Below are positions 35,816-45,883 of a stretch of DNA of 64,000 bases, in pieces. The DNA is from Artocarpus heterophyllus (taxonomy: Eukaryota; Streptophyta; Magnoliopsida; Rosales; Moraceae), in contig CM046350.1 of assembly GCA_025403435.1 (NCBI GenBank), forward strand, positions 2,882,070 through 2,946,069, written 5' to 3'. The stretch's first letter is position 1; every line of letters begins with the position of its first letter. The notes below the pieces were generated by a model. The model searched no databases. It saw only the letters and a list, made by a program, of their open reading frames with translations, and was not told the origin of the DNA. Made by a program: the position numbers and the translations under genes.

Positions 35816-36896
35816 TTCTTAAAATTCTATTTATTACAATTTTCATTGTTTGAATGCCATCATTCTCTTATTTATCAAAATGATAATTATAGTGTTACAA
35901 GATAATTTTACCACTTTAAAAACATTTTGCAATGTTTGTTGTTTTTGACGCGATTAATATGATTTTGCCATATATATGTTTCGGATTAACTTGGGCACAA
36001 AAAAGAGAGGGGGGTGGGGTGGGGTGGGGTGGTGGGGTTGTGGGGGAAAAAGAAGGCACAACGTCGTTCGCAGTCTAATCAACTATATGGGCCCCCTGCT
36101 TAAGCCCACCATAACGAGGACACTTTTGGAGAGATGGGAAAGAATGCTAGCTTTTGAGTTGTTTCATTGCGGAAGTCGGCAAGCACATCCCTTGCCAAAA
36201 GTCAATTGGGTTACCACATTTTGGTGTTTGAATTTGAAACACATGGATGAAAGAAAGAAGATTAATAATCAATGCATCTCTTCTCCAAATTGGCAAGTGG
36301 TGTGTTTTTTAAAATGTTCTTCTGAAGTTATAACATTCATTCTCTAGGACAATATAAACCACAAAGAAAGGGGAAACATAGAGGTCATGACCCTCTAGTA
36401 AGGACGCATAAATTATGATCTCTTTTAAACACGGTCTGAATCAAACCTGTTTTTGCTATAGTATTTTTTATTACAAAATTTGAATTGATACAATGTTTTC
36501 AATTTTAACTAATGTTTTCGGTTCGAGCTGACAATTCAACGCAACCATCCCAAAATGCCGTTAAGAGGACTAACATTTTAAAAGACCAACAGCAAATTAA
36601 AGAGGTCAGTTAAGAGGTGCATTTTCTAATTTTATCCTTGGGATGGTGTACACAGACGTCCTATATGTGAAGTATCTACCACTACCGTGGGCTAAAGACA
36701 ACACTTGATGTATGCAATTGGGTAAGTTAGTGGCCCATACCAGAGATTTAAGCAAAGCCCACCAAGGAAAGTATTGCGGCATCCAATGCCAGCGTGTTCA
36801 TAGATACAAGATACACGTGTGCGTATATGGTCTTTTCTTTTGTATTTCTTTGCTGTGTTACATGTGTGTGTACATAAATTGAGCAAGAAGAAGAGA

Positions 36897-37344
36897 TGAT
36901 GAGAAATTCAGTAGTACACTCACAAGCCAGAACAAGAACAAGAAGAATTGAAGAAAACCAATGATCAGAGACAACCAATTGACATGGCCTCTTCAACCTT
37001 GAGAAACACAAGAAATTGAACTGTTTTATTGATCTTGTACAAGAAAACAACACTAGAGAATCATCCCCTCACTCAGTTCTCTCTTTCCTAGATCACCCCT
37101 GTCAATCTCACCCTCCCTGCTCTCCCTCAATCTTCTTGAATAGCCACTTTTTCTATTTTCTTTCTTCTCTTTGTCGACTAGCAACTAACTCTAACAAACT
37201 AATATACAAGTAAGAGTTCTTACTACAATTACAAGCCTGTAATTTCCTATTTCTCACTGACATTCATTACAACTGAATTGTCACAACTGCATTGGCTCGT
37301 CAACTTACCATGTCACCATTTTCTAATTGTCTTAATTCTCAACA
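36897..37344 (-). repeat. 3' LTR of Copia element C
   Basis: 448-bp LTR starting TGATGAGAAATTCAG and ending CTCAACA on the + strand. It is homologous to 55853-56312 with many substitutions. The minus-strand polypurine tract lies immediately at its internal edge (37345-37364). Confidence 0.88.
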
Positions 37345-37385
37345 ATCTCCACCTTGAGACGATTAGAAAATGTTGCTTCTATGTT

Positions 37386-37655
37386 TTACTGCTTGCACAC
37401 TTCCACCTGAAGCTTCCTCAAACATTGTTCAAACTTTATGGCTGGTAGTGACTTGGTGAGCATATTTGCTGGATTATCACTTGTGCTGATCTTTTCCACT
37501 TTAACATTGCCATTATCAATTATTTCCCTAACAAAGTGAACGCTTACATCAATGTGCTTGGTTTTCTCATGGAACACTTGATTCCTTGTGAGATAGATAG
37601 CACTTTGACTATCACTCCTTATAGTCACTGCTCCTTGCTGAATTCCAAGTTCCTT
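37386..37655 (-). pseudogene. Element C pol, C-terminal part of RNase H
   Basis: Minus-strand reading gives a Copia RNase H C-terminus, including SDSQSAIYL and the ADMLTKSLP-like segment NPANMLTKSLP, then a stop just before the polypurine tract. The frame is cut at 37655 by the tandem array; its upstream half (KEALWLRGLVK) lies at 53691-53740 on the far side. The two halves rejoin when the insertion and one TSD copy are disregarded. Confidence 0.85.
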
Positions 37656-38003
37656 TTGTTGGGAATTAGGCGACTCCTAATTCCAAGGATCGCAAGAACG
37701 AACAATTGCAGAAAATAAATAGGAGAAAAGAAGAAAAGGAGACACCAAACTTTTATACAGGTTTGTCCAAATTTGAGACTACGTCCTGTTTCTGCCGCTT
37801 GCAGATTCCACTATGATGAAGGAGATTACAGATTACAAGAGCAGTTTCTCACACACTCACAAATTGTGCTTACCAAAACTCTCTTCTATCTAACACCCAA
37901 TGGGAATTTTTCTTCTCTCAAGGATGGAGCTCTCAAGAATTTTGCCTCTCACAAAATTATGCCACTCACCATTTTCACACACACAACCCTAGCCACCTTG
38001 TGT

Positions 38004-38012
38004 CTATTTATA
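38004..38012 (-). promoter_or_regulatory. TATA box of LTR1
   Basis: The minus strand reads TATAAATAG about 425 bases from the LTR 5' end and about 95 bases downstream of the palindromic U3 array. The same box is present in LTR2 (49742-49750) and LTR3 (53251-53259), which marks the U3/R border of the family. Confidence 0.65.
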
Positions 38013-38102
38013 ACAAAAGGAGGAGAAAATAGCAACTAATGGGAAACCCTAGTGGTTTCCCATTTTTGGGACCTTTGAATTCGACTTTGATTCAAAACAC
38101 AT

Positions 38103-38352
38103 CGCGCAGCACAGCGCGTCAGCGCCGCGGCGCTCGTTTCGAGTGCTGCGGCGCTCCCCTGCGGCGCCTAGGCGCTCTTCTCCTGGCGCCTAGGCGCTCA
38201 CCACTCGACGCCTCGGCATAATCCTCCTGGCGCCTAGGCGCTTGCCACATTGCGCCTAGGCGCAATTCACCTGGCGCCTAGGCGCTCTCCTTATGGCGCC
38301 TAGGCGCCCTCATCCCAGCGCCGCGGCGCTCTTCTGCCAGAGCCGCGACGCT
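38103..38352 (-). repeat. Palindromic GC-rich U3 array in LTR1
   Basis: The 12-bp palindrome GCGCCTAGGCGC occurs six times at 21-37-bp intervals, together with 14-bp palindromes of the form AGCGCCGCGGCGCT. The tract is strikingly GC-rich against an AT-rich background. Equivalent arrays occupy about 49841-50090 in LTR2 and 53350-53600 in LTR3; in the latter several units have lost the palindrome by C-to-T or G-to-A type changes. Confidence 0.85.
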
Positions 38353-38438
38353 TGCTCTCTGCCTTTGAGGACGCGTTTTTCTCCCTTTTTCTTCCTTTTG
38401 CTGGGTTGTCGACTTGATTTGGCTCCACATCTGCAACA

Positions 38439-38455
38439 ATCTCCCACTTGGAGAC
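38439..38455 (-). other. Polypurine tract of array unit A
   Basis: The minus strand reads GTCTCCAAGTGGGAGAT directly before the 3' LTR. Purine-rich AAGTGGGAGAT is the expected plus-strand priming site. An identical tract precedes LTR2 at 50177-50193 for unit B. Confidence 0.75.
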
Positions 38456-39646
38456 TAATCAATTCACCATGTCTCCCACTGCAGCGGCAACGACTTCTCA
38501 TGCTTCATGAAGAAGTCCAACTGAAGTTGCGCACAACTTCAGTTTCTCGATCGAATCCATCTTGGTGAGCATATCTCTGGATCCTTTTACCACCCACCTT
38601 GCCTTATACCGCTTGTTGCCAGCACTTTTATCTTTTGCCCGGTATACCCTCTTGTTGTGCAAGGACTTTTTACCCTGTGGTAACTTTGCCAGTTGCCATG
38701 TCCGATCCAACTTGTCCCTCATGGCTAACTCCCACTTGACCGAATCTCCAGCCTCCACGGCTTCATCAAAGCTCTCTGGCTTACCTTTGTCGGTCAACAA
38801 GATGTAATGCAGAGTTGGGGAGTATCTCTGCGGTGGTCTGATTGTCCTGCTAGACCTCCTGACTGGTGTGGCAGGAGTCCTCTGGTTTTCTTCTGGAGCT
38901 ATGTTTTCCTGGTCTTCAACCTCTAGATTTTGCACCTCCACTTCAGGCAGATCCTTCAATGGAATCACCTCAGGCTTCTTATCTTCAAAACCTGAACCCC
39001 TGGAGTCCGTGCTGTCTCTGTCCTTGTACAGAACACCTTCGTTGAAGATCACATCCTTGCTCCTGATAATCTTCCGGCTTTGGTCATCCCAGAGACGATA
39101 ACCAAACTCAAGTCCGCCATAGCCAACCAGAAAACACTTCTTTGACTTGGCATCCAGTTTACTTCTAGTAGTAGAATCAATATGTGCATAGGAAACACAA
39201 CCAAACACTCTCAAGTAAGAGAGATCCACCTGTTTATGGCTCCAGACTTCTTCCGGTAGCTTGAACTTCAGCGGTGTGGATGGACTTCTGTTTATCAGAT
39301 GAGCGGCTGCGTTAATTGCCTCAGCCCAAAACATCTTTGGCAGCCCTGCATGCAACCTCATGCTCCTAGCACGCTCGTTTAAAGTCCTGTTCATCCTCTC
39401 AGCTACCCCATTCTGTTGTGGTTTCCCTGGAATGGTCTTCCTCATCTTTATCCCATTCTCAGCACAGTACCGCCTGAAATCTTCACCTAGGTACTCTCCC
39501 CCATTGTCAGACTGCAAGCACTTCACCTTCAAATCTGTCTCGTTCTCCACCATGGCTTTCCATCTCTTGAAAGCATCGAACACATCAGATTTGTTTTTCA
39601 GAAAGTAAACCCATACCTTCCTGCTTGAGTCATCAATGAACGTCAC

Positions 39647-41632
39647 TGTAACGCCCCTATGTGGGGGTTAACAGTTTTTAATGAGATAAAATAAAAATAA
39701 ATAATAAAAGTAAAACCTTAAAAATAAAATTTGCCCGGGACTTAAATAAAAACTCTCAACTCAAAAATAAAAATATAAACGACAAATAAACCACAGTTTT
39801 AATGTAACACCTTAAATTTAATAATATAAACTGTTGTCATCATCATTTTAACCCTCAACACATTGTAATACAGTCACAGAAAGTAACAATTGATGCTTAC
39901 ATTATCATGAAGAACATTCTCAACGATTGAAGCAGTCCCAATGTAATATAGCTACATCACTTCCTCAACTATATTTCTCGTAGCCACCTTACACTTAGTG
40001 AGTCCTGAAAAGATATAAACATAAGGGTATGAGCAACACTATGCTCAGTAGAGAAAGCCATTACTCACCTTTAGGTTTTTATCATTACCACATTAAAACC
40101 TGCATGGTTAGTAAGTTACATCACATTCCAGATTATGAGGTTTATTATGATCACATCTTATGGATACCGTAGTTAATCATTACCAAGTGTCATAATTACA
40201 CATTTATACAAATATTACCAATCATCATTGTTCCTAGGTATCCATGTTAAATTGAGTATCACTCAACTCATCGAAACCCAAATGGGCGCACTTGATCACC
40301 CTATAAACATTCCAAGGGTGTTCCGGTGAGGGGACATCAAGCCCCGAGTCCTCACCAAGTCGATTCCTGTACAGTGTGTTCTGGGACTTTCAACCCAAGG
40401 AAGCGTCATCGCCTTCCCCCTATTTTACCTTTTAGGGTATTCATGCCCAAGGACGTAACCGTCGCCCTCTTCATGTCTCACAATTTCTCTATATTGAATC
40501 ATTATCAATAGAGTTAGTTTTCCTAACCATGCTTCTCAATTTATAACATGTGTCAATTCATTATGTTCCTCGCCGTACAATACAAGACGAGTCCATGTCA
40601 TAGTTTCATATGTGATACACATATAATATCAGTTCAACATAGATATATATATATTGCGGCAAAACAATCAATTTTAATTCTATAAAAACCTCACAAAAGA
40701 TGAGTAATAGAATCCCTACCTTTTAAGCTTATCAACAGTCTCTTAATCCTGGAATCAATTAACGTTAGCTCCATACTCCCTTGATCCTAAGGCGTGCATA
40801 AGGACAATTAAAACTAAAGCACAACATACAACTACATTCATAAAATTTATTTTAATTTAATCTTAGAATTTCAAGAAATAACCACTGCCCATAGAGGTAT
40901 TATAAAGTTTAACAATATAAATTTTCTGTCTAGGGCATATACACTTAGACTTCATACATATGCTCCAAAATAGCAACAAACATATACTTAGGTTTAAGAA
41001 CGCAAATTTGAATAATCCTTTAGTATAAAAGAAAATTTATAAATGAAAGACTAAATTTGTTCATAAGATTCTAACCTCGGATTATGGTTAGTTGGAAGCT
41101 TGAAATGGCTTCAAAACAGGTTCCTTTACTTCGGTATGACTGAAATTCTTGCTCAAATAGAGGTGATGGTGGCTGATTTTTATGGCTGCCTTGAAGAAGT
41201 TCTCTAAGTATTTTGCTTCAGCAAAGAAATAAGAAGAAGAGTGTGGGAACCGTGGAAGAGAAAGGAAGAAAAGATGAAGTCTTTGAAGAGAAGTGATAGA
41301 AACAATTATAGAGGAGACATGTTGAAGCATGTCACGGAGGAAATAAAGAAAATGAGGGTCAAGAGTAGTTGGAAAAGATATCCTTATGTCTCATCTAAAG
41401 ACTTTAACACACATAATGCCAATATGACATTTTTGATATTTATTAGAAGTTCTAAGGCTTTTTAGTAATCATACTAAATAAATATAGGAGAATTTTAGAA
41501 AACTTAAAAATAGATAAAAATAAATATTATAAAATAAATTTAAATGAAGCAATTTTTTTTTTTATACATTAAAAATTAATTTAATTACCTCAATACCCGT
41601 TATTACCCGTTAGGAGAATAACAGGTGTCACA
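39647..41632 (-). repeat. 3' LTR of the Gypsy-like element
   Basis: 1986 bp. Compared with the solo LTR at 21035-23379 it lacks about 350 bp; the junction near 40838 reads TTCATAAAATTTATT, and TTCATAAA words lie at both ends of the missing block in the longer copy, so a microhomology deletion is likely. Confidence 0.92.
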
Positions 41633-41650
41633 GCTCTACCCCCCTTAAAG
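41633..41650 (-). other. Polypurine tract of the Gypsy-like element
   Basis: The minus strand reads CTTTAAGGGGGGTAGAGC immediately before the LTR start TGTGACACC. This is the expected plus-strand primer site and fixes the element on the minus strand. Confidence 0.8.
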
Positions 41651-42588
41651 AAATTTCGTCCTCGAAATTTCAATTCTAGCAATACTAGTAAAAATTTTGA
41701 TTCCATTATGATTCCAATTCCGAGTCTAAACCGTTAATGTTGTTTATCTTCCAAAGTTAAGTTATCGTATCTCCACTTATTTACTTGCATAATAAATCTT
41801 ACTCCTAAATCCCTCAATGAGAGTATTTCTGACAAGTTTCAACTTATAACACCGTATAATAGTCTAAGAATCTGATCAGGCATACATATTGACCATACCA
41901 TGATTCCAGTCCTTCATTGTCCATGGACTGTGATTTACAATCACATTTAAGGAGATTGCCAGAGAAATTTTATATACTTCATCTTTAGGTTCCTTTTCCT
42001 TTTTGAGTAAGGAAAAGTCAAATAGATTTGATTTCATACCTCAACTAATAAACTAAAACATAATCATAAAACATATATCACAAACACTTATATTCAAAAC
42101 CATACATTAAACTTACTCATAGAGATATTAAACGGAATCTCAGAGTTGCAAACATACCCGACATATTTTTCATTAAACAGCTATCATCATGACACAAACA
42201 TTCAATCCAAATAATATACTCATATTTCATATGGAATATCCCCATAACTGACTCTGGTACTTCCACATAATATTAACAGAATATTACACATTACAAACAT
42301 AATACGGATACGTTTCGAGAGTACAAGGCACTCCGTACCCAGCTATCCATATCATGCATGCTTAGAGGATACAAAAACATCGATAAACAAAAGATCGGAC
42401 CTTAAGAAGGATGCGTTTCGAGAGCATCAAGTACTCCGTATCCAGCCATCCCGGCATTAGGCTCAATGAATCTAAAAGATTTAACAACGACGTACCACAA
42501 GAAACACAGAATACAGGGCAAACGGTTATTCGTAACACACACGAAATACGGACACACATGCCTACATGCCAAAGATAAAACAAAAAGA
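41651..42588 (-). other. 3' untranslated internal region of the Gypsy-like element
   Basis: No coding frame is recognised between the LOG-like ORF and the polypurine tract. A diverged direct repeat of about 45 bp is present at 42311-42355 and 42414-42458, each starting CGTTTCGAGAG and containing ACTCCGTA followed by CCAGC. Confidence 0.55.
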
Positions 42589-43239
42589 TTACAGATGGAG
42601 ATTCAAATCAATTGGCCGCTCCCGGCTTTCCCTTTCCCATTCAAGCTTGGATGTTGCAGTGTCGGATTCTGGATGTATGATTTGCATTTTATCTATCAAT
42701 TCCTCAGCTGTTGAAGCAGTGACAAAGATTTGTCTCTCCGATTCTGTAGTGATGTTTTCTTCCACAGCGTAATCTAGAAATTTCAAAAGACCGTCATAAA
42801 AACCCTTTACGTTCAGCAGTCCCAAAGGTTTGGAATAAAAGCCCAACAATTGCCCACAAGCAACTATAAATATTTCCTCAAGAGTACCTAGACCACCAGG
42901 TAATGCTATAAAAGCATCAGAATTATAGATTATGTCTTTAAAATTTTTAGGGATACTCCTGACTCCTTCTCCCTTACCTATGGCTTCCTTACAAAGGTTT
43001 CCTTCAACTGGAATATGAGGCCAAATTCTTACATCAGTAGCGTCGCTAGACCTAGCTGCTAGTGCCATATTTACCATCATTTTTATACTACCACCCCCAT
43101 AGATTATGTTAATCTTCTTGCGTGCTAGGACTTGCCCTAAGTGATTTGCAGCTTCTAAATAAGCTTTATCTTTTCCAAGGCTGGAACCACAAAAGACACA
43201 GACATTCTTTATTTTCTTCGTGGACTAGGAGGTAGACAT
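42589..43239 (-). pseudogene. LOG-like (cytokinin riboside 5'-monophosphate phosphoribohydrolase family) ORF inside the retrotransposon
   Basis: Intronless minus-strand frame. From ATG at 43239 the fifth codon is TAG (43227-43225); after it the frame is open for 211 codons, with the first internal ATG at 43083 (163 aa). Family evidence: VCVFCGSS near the start, YGGGS, and DAFIALPGGLGTLEE, which contains the PGGxGTxxE nucleotide-binding/catalytic signature, followed by KPLGLLNVKGFY. Known role of LOG enzymes: release of active cytokinin bases from their nucleotides in the cytosol. Oddities: GGGS is followed by IKMM where LOG proteins have GLMG, and the usual MHxRK segment before SDAFIALPGG is replaced by KNFKD, so activity is doubtful. 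Host LOG genes have several introns, which points to capture through RNA. CTACCTCCTAG at the stop resembles a splice acceptor, so splicing could bypass the TAG. Confidence 0.72.
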
Positions 43240-43882
43240 ATTTGGTTTATAGAAGTGGTTGCTTAATGTCTGCTCCACTTAGACTTCGGGTTCTACATGA
43301 GTTTTTAAAGATGAGAAATATACAAAAAGGGCTAAAGAGATAGACGAGTAGGTAATGAAAAGGTAATCCAAAGATTTAAACAAAATCTTGTGCGGATAAG
43401 AAAGTAAGATAAGGTGATTGATAGTTTACAGAAAATCTGATTCACTTTTTGAAAAAGATTAGACTCTAATTGTATAACTTTTGACAATTGAGAACAATTC
43501 GACAAAAGACCCTCATGACACAACTGTAGACTTTTTGACAAATATACTCCAAGTCTAGAAATTTAATATAAACGACAAATACTGTAGAACTTTTGAAATT
43601 TGAGACACAAATCTTGAAATATCTGGATAAGCTTTTCAAAATTCAAACATATTACTGTACCGTATGTAACGTGTCTGATAAGATAATATATTTTATTATA
43701 TATATATTTAAGAAAATCATAAATTAAATAAGATATTAACACTTACTGTATCAATCTAATAATCACAATTATTTCAAACACAAAAGCAAATATTCTGAGT
43801 AAAAGAAAAACACAAACTGTTGAACATCAGCTAAAACTGCTTCAAATAAGTAAAGACTAAATAACTTTTATAGAGCGATGAC

Positions 43883-44404
43883 TTATTCCCCATCCAGTTT
43901 TCTTATGGCTTGGCAAACAGGATCTAGAAATACCATATTCCTGAGGCGTTGTCTTTCTGTATAAAATTTAGGCCAGAGTTTAAAAATAGCTCCTTGAACA
44001 TATCCACTAGGGTGACCGTGGAGAGGAGGATGGATGCTATCCAAGTTCTCCTTTAAAAGTCCATTCCTACAAAACCTTATTTTATCCTCTCTATTCGTAG
44101 ACATATAACCAGGTGAAGTACATTTACCGTTACAATTTTGTCTTCCACATTTGTTACAAGTGACCACGATGGCACGAGCTCTTCTTTTCATTGCACTACG
44201 ACTGGTACCTGTTCCTGGTAAACCGACATCTTGACTAAAGTCACTCGGACGGATCTTCCCCTCTATTAACATTCTCACATCACAAGGGATACCAAAACGC
44301 ATAAGAATCCACAACCGAGTAATTCTAGCCTTGTATTTCTTTCTGAGAATCTTTTGGGAGAGTGATGGGAAATACTTTCTCAGGTGTTGGTACTTTGGGT
44401 CCAT
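43883..44404 (-). CDS. Unassigned 173-aa Cys-knuckle ORF of the Gypsy-like element
   Basis: The frame from MDPKYQH to KLDGE has normal amino-acid composition. A basic region (SRSAMKRRARAIVVT) precedes a Cys cluster CNKCGRQNCNGKC, i.e. C-x2-C-x4-C-x3-C, around residues 82-94. This differs from the retroviral-type CCHC knuckle because the histidine position is occupied by cysteine. The N-terminal third is rich in basic and aromatic residues. It lies 643 bases upstream of the LOG-like ORF in the same orientation and is the first ORF after the 5' LTR, a position normally held by gag. I do not recognise the family. It may be a diverged gag remnant, a captured host exon or an accessory gene. Confidence 0.5.
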   Translation of the reverse strand: MDPKYQHLRKYFPSLSQKILRKKYKARITRLWILMRFGIPCDVRMLIEGKIRPSDFSQDVGLPGTGTSRSAMKRRARAIVVTCNKCGRQNCNGKCTSPGYMSTNREDKIRFCRNGLLKENLDSIHPPLHGHPSGYVQGAIFKLWPKFYTERQRLRNMVFLDPVCQAIRKLDGE

Positions 44405-45864
44405 GATGAGATGAAAGAAGAGTAAATAGAAAGGAAAAATTAAGATAGTAAATTGCAGAATCCTAGAATTCCTTCTTCTTTTAGAGGAAAAGAAGAATTT
44501 TTAATGAAAAAGAAGAGGATTTGCGATTTAGAGAAAAAATAACAAATTAAGAGAGAAAAAGTGAACTCGGAGAAATAAGGTCTTACGCACAGTAAACGTA
44601 TATGTAAACAATAATTAAACCACTGTATATGACACGTATAGAGACCACGTGGGAGAGACAGTGTGAATCAAACTGATTTAAGATTTGAACTAGGCCCAAA
44701 TGTTCTAAGTTGAAAATGGTCAGGTTGTTTCGGGCCTTAACACATTTAGAACGAGTTAAATAACAAACATAAAATTGAAAACCAATTTGTATAAATCTTA
44801 AACCCAATTCAAAGTCCACTATAGATAAAGTTAACTATAAACAACAAATCTAATTTAACGACAACAAGGATCTTCCTGAATGATATTTAAAATCATTTCA
44901 TAACAACATAATCCTCCAGCAACTCAAATAATTTTGTTTTAATCAAAACTTTATTGAACAATACAAACACCCATATGTTATTCATAATACTTAACATCTA
45001 TCAATGGATTCATCATCATTGCTACCAAGGGTTTAGAATGTGACTAACCTTGAAATCAATACGATTTACGTCTTTCAACATAGACCATATCAATGAACAA
45101 AGACACTTGATGTTACTATTTAAGAACATCTACAATCCCCACAATTCTACTTATACAATATATAATTTCCTCATATAACAAAACCTTAGGTAACCAAAAG
45201 ATTCACTGATACACTTAAATACAATGTACGTAACAAAATATTCCAATTTTGAGATTCATGCATTCTAGACTTTACACAGTCTCAACAGACCAAAAGTCTA
45301 ACATTTATCTCTCTCAAGATTCAATACCATGATTCCCAACTTATATCATATTCCTCAAATATATAGAACTTTTAAGAAAAGACATTGACACTTATGTGCT
45401 CCATCGAATCCACACATAATCATTACTTAGGTTTGAATCAATTACGAAAAATATGCCAAACTTTAAAATCAATAAATCAAGCCTTATATTTCTTATTGTT
45501 TTTCACGAGACAAAAGGCTCTTAAATCCTCGTATCTATACGAATTTCTCATCGTTTATACGAATTAGATATGCTTATAGATCCAAATATTATACGAATCT
45601 CTCATAAGCATTCTACTTATAAACTCATTCCATATAATTATCATTCCCTCATAACTATTAATACTTTCCTTCTATATAATTATTGTACTCATATAACTAT
45701 TGATATTTTCATTCTATGGCCTTTCCATGTTACATCCTTCTAGACTGTATAAATCAATGTGAAGGTTCATTTTGATGATGACAATAAAATTTCAGCTTCA
45801 AAACCATCTCAAAAATATATTTTTTTTAAAGTGGTGCTACACTCCCTAGGTTAACCGAACCTAG
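44405..45864 (-). other. 5' untranslated internal region of the Gypsy-like element
   Basis: About 1.46 kb between the primer-binding site and the first ORF, AT-rich, with no recognised coding sequence. The stretch 45570-45720 contains repeated TATAATTAT and CTCATAACTAT-like words. It may hold the leader and packaging signals of the element. Confidence 0.5.
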
Positions 45865-45876
45865 GCTCTGATACCA
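45865..45876 (-). other. Primer-binding site of the Gypsy-like element
   Basis: The minus strand reads TGGTATCAGAGC, complementary to the 3' end of initiator-Met tRNA, seven bases inside the 5' LTR border. Confidence 0.85.
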
Positions 45877-45883
45877 AAAATTC

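Larger units (their letters stand above)
32098..36891. other. Intergenic region, repeats only
   Basis: No gene is recognised. Contents include a (TA)n microsatellite at about 32700-32737, a roughly 31-bp tandem pair near 32390-32448 (AGTGAGCGAGAAT words), a 77-bp minisatellite at 33624-33800, ACAT repeats near 33956-33995, a MITE-like hairpin at 35650-35815 and a G-run tract near 36008-36046. An open frame at 34947-35186 (+) has one stretch of ordinary composition but no family I recognise. Confidence 0.5.
37656..38438 (-). repeat. Array LTR1
   Basis: 783 bp, TGTTGGGAATTAG to CTGCAACA on the + strand. It serves as the 3' LTR of unit A, since the polypurine tract (minus-strand AAGTGGGAGAT) directly abuts it at 38439. 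Its U3 holds the palindromic GC-rich array described separately. Confidence 0.9.

Noticed and set aside
38103..38352. CRISPR-like or tRNA-like interpretation of the regularly spaced GC palindromes
   Set aside because: Spacers are short and non-unique, the host is a eukaryote, and the array lies inside an LTR U3; no cloverleaf can be drawn.
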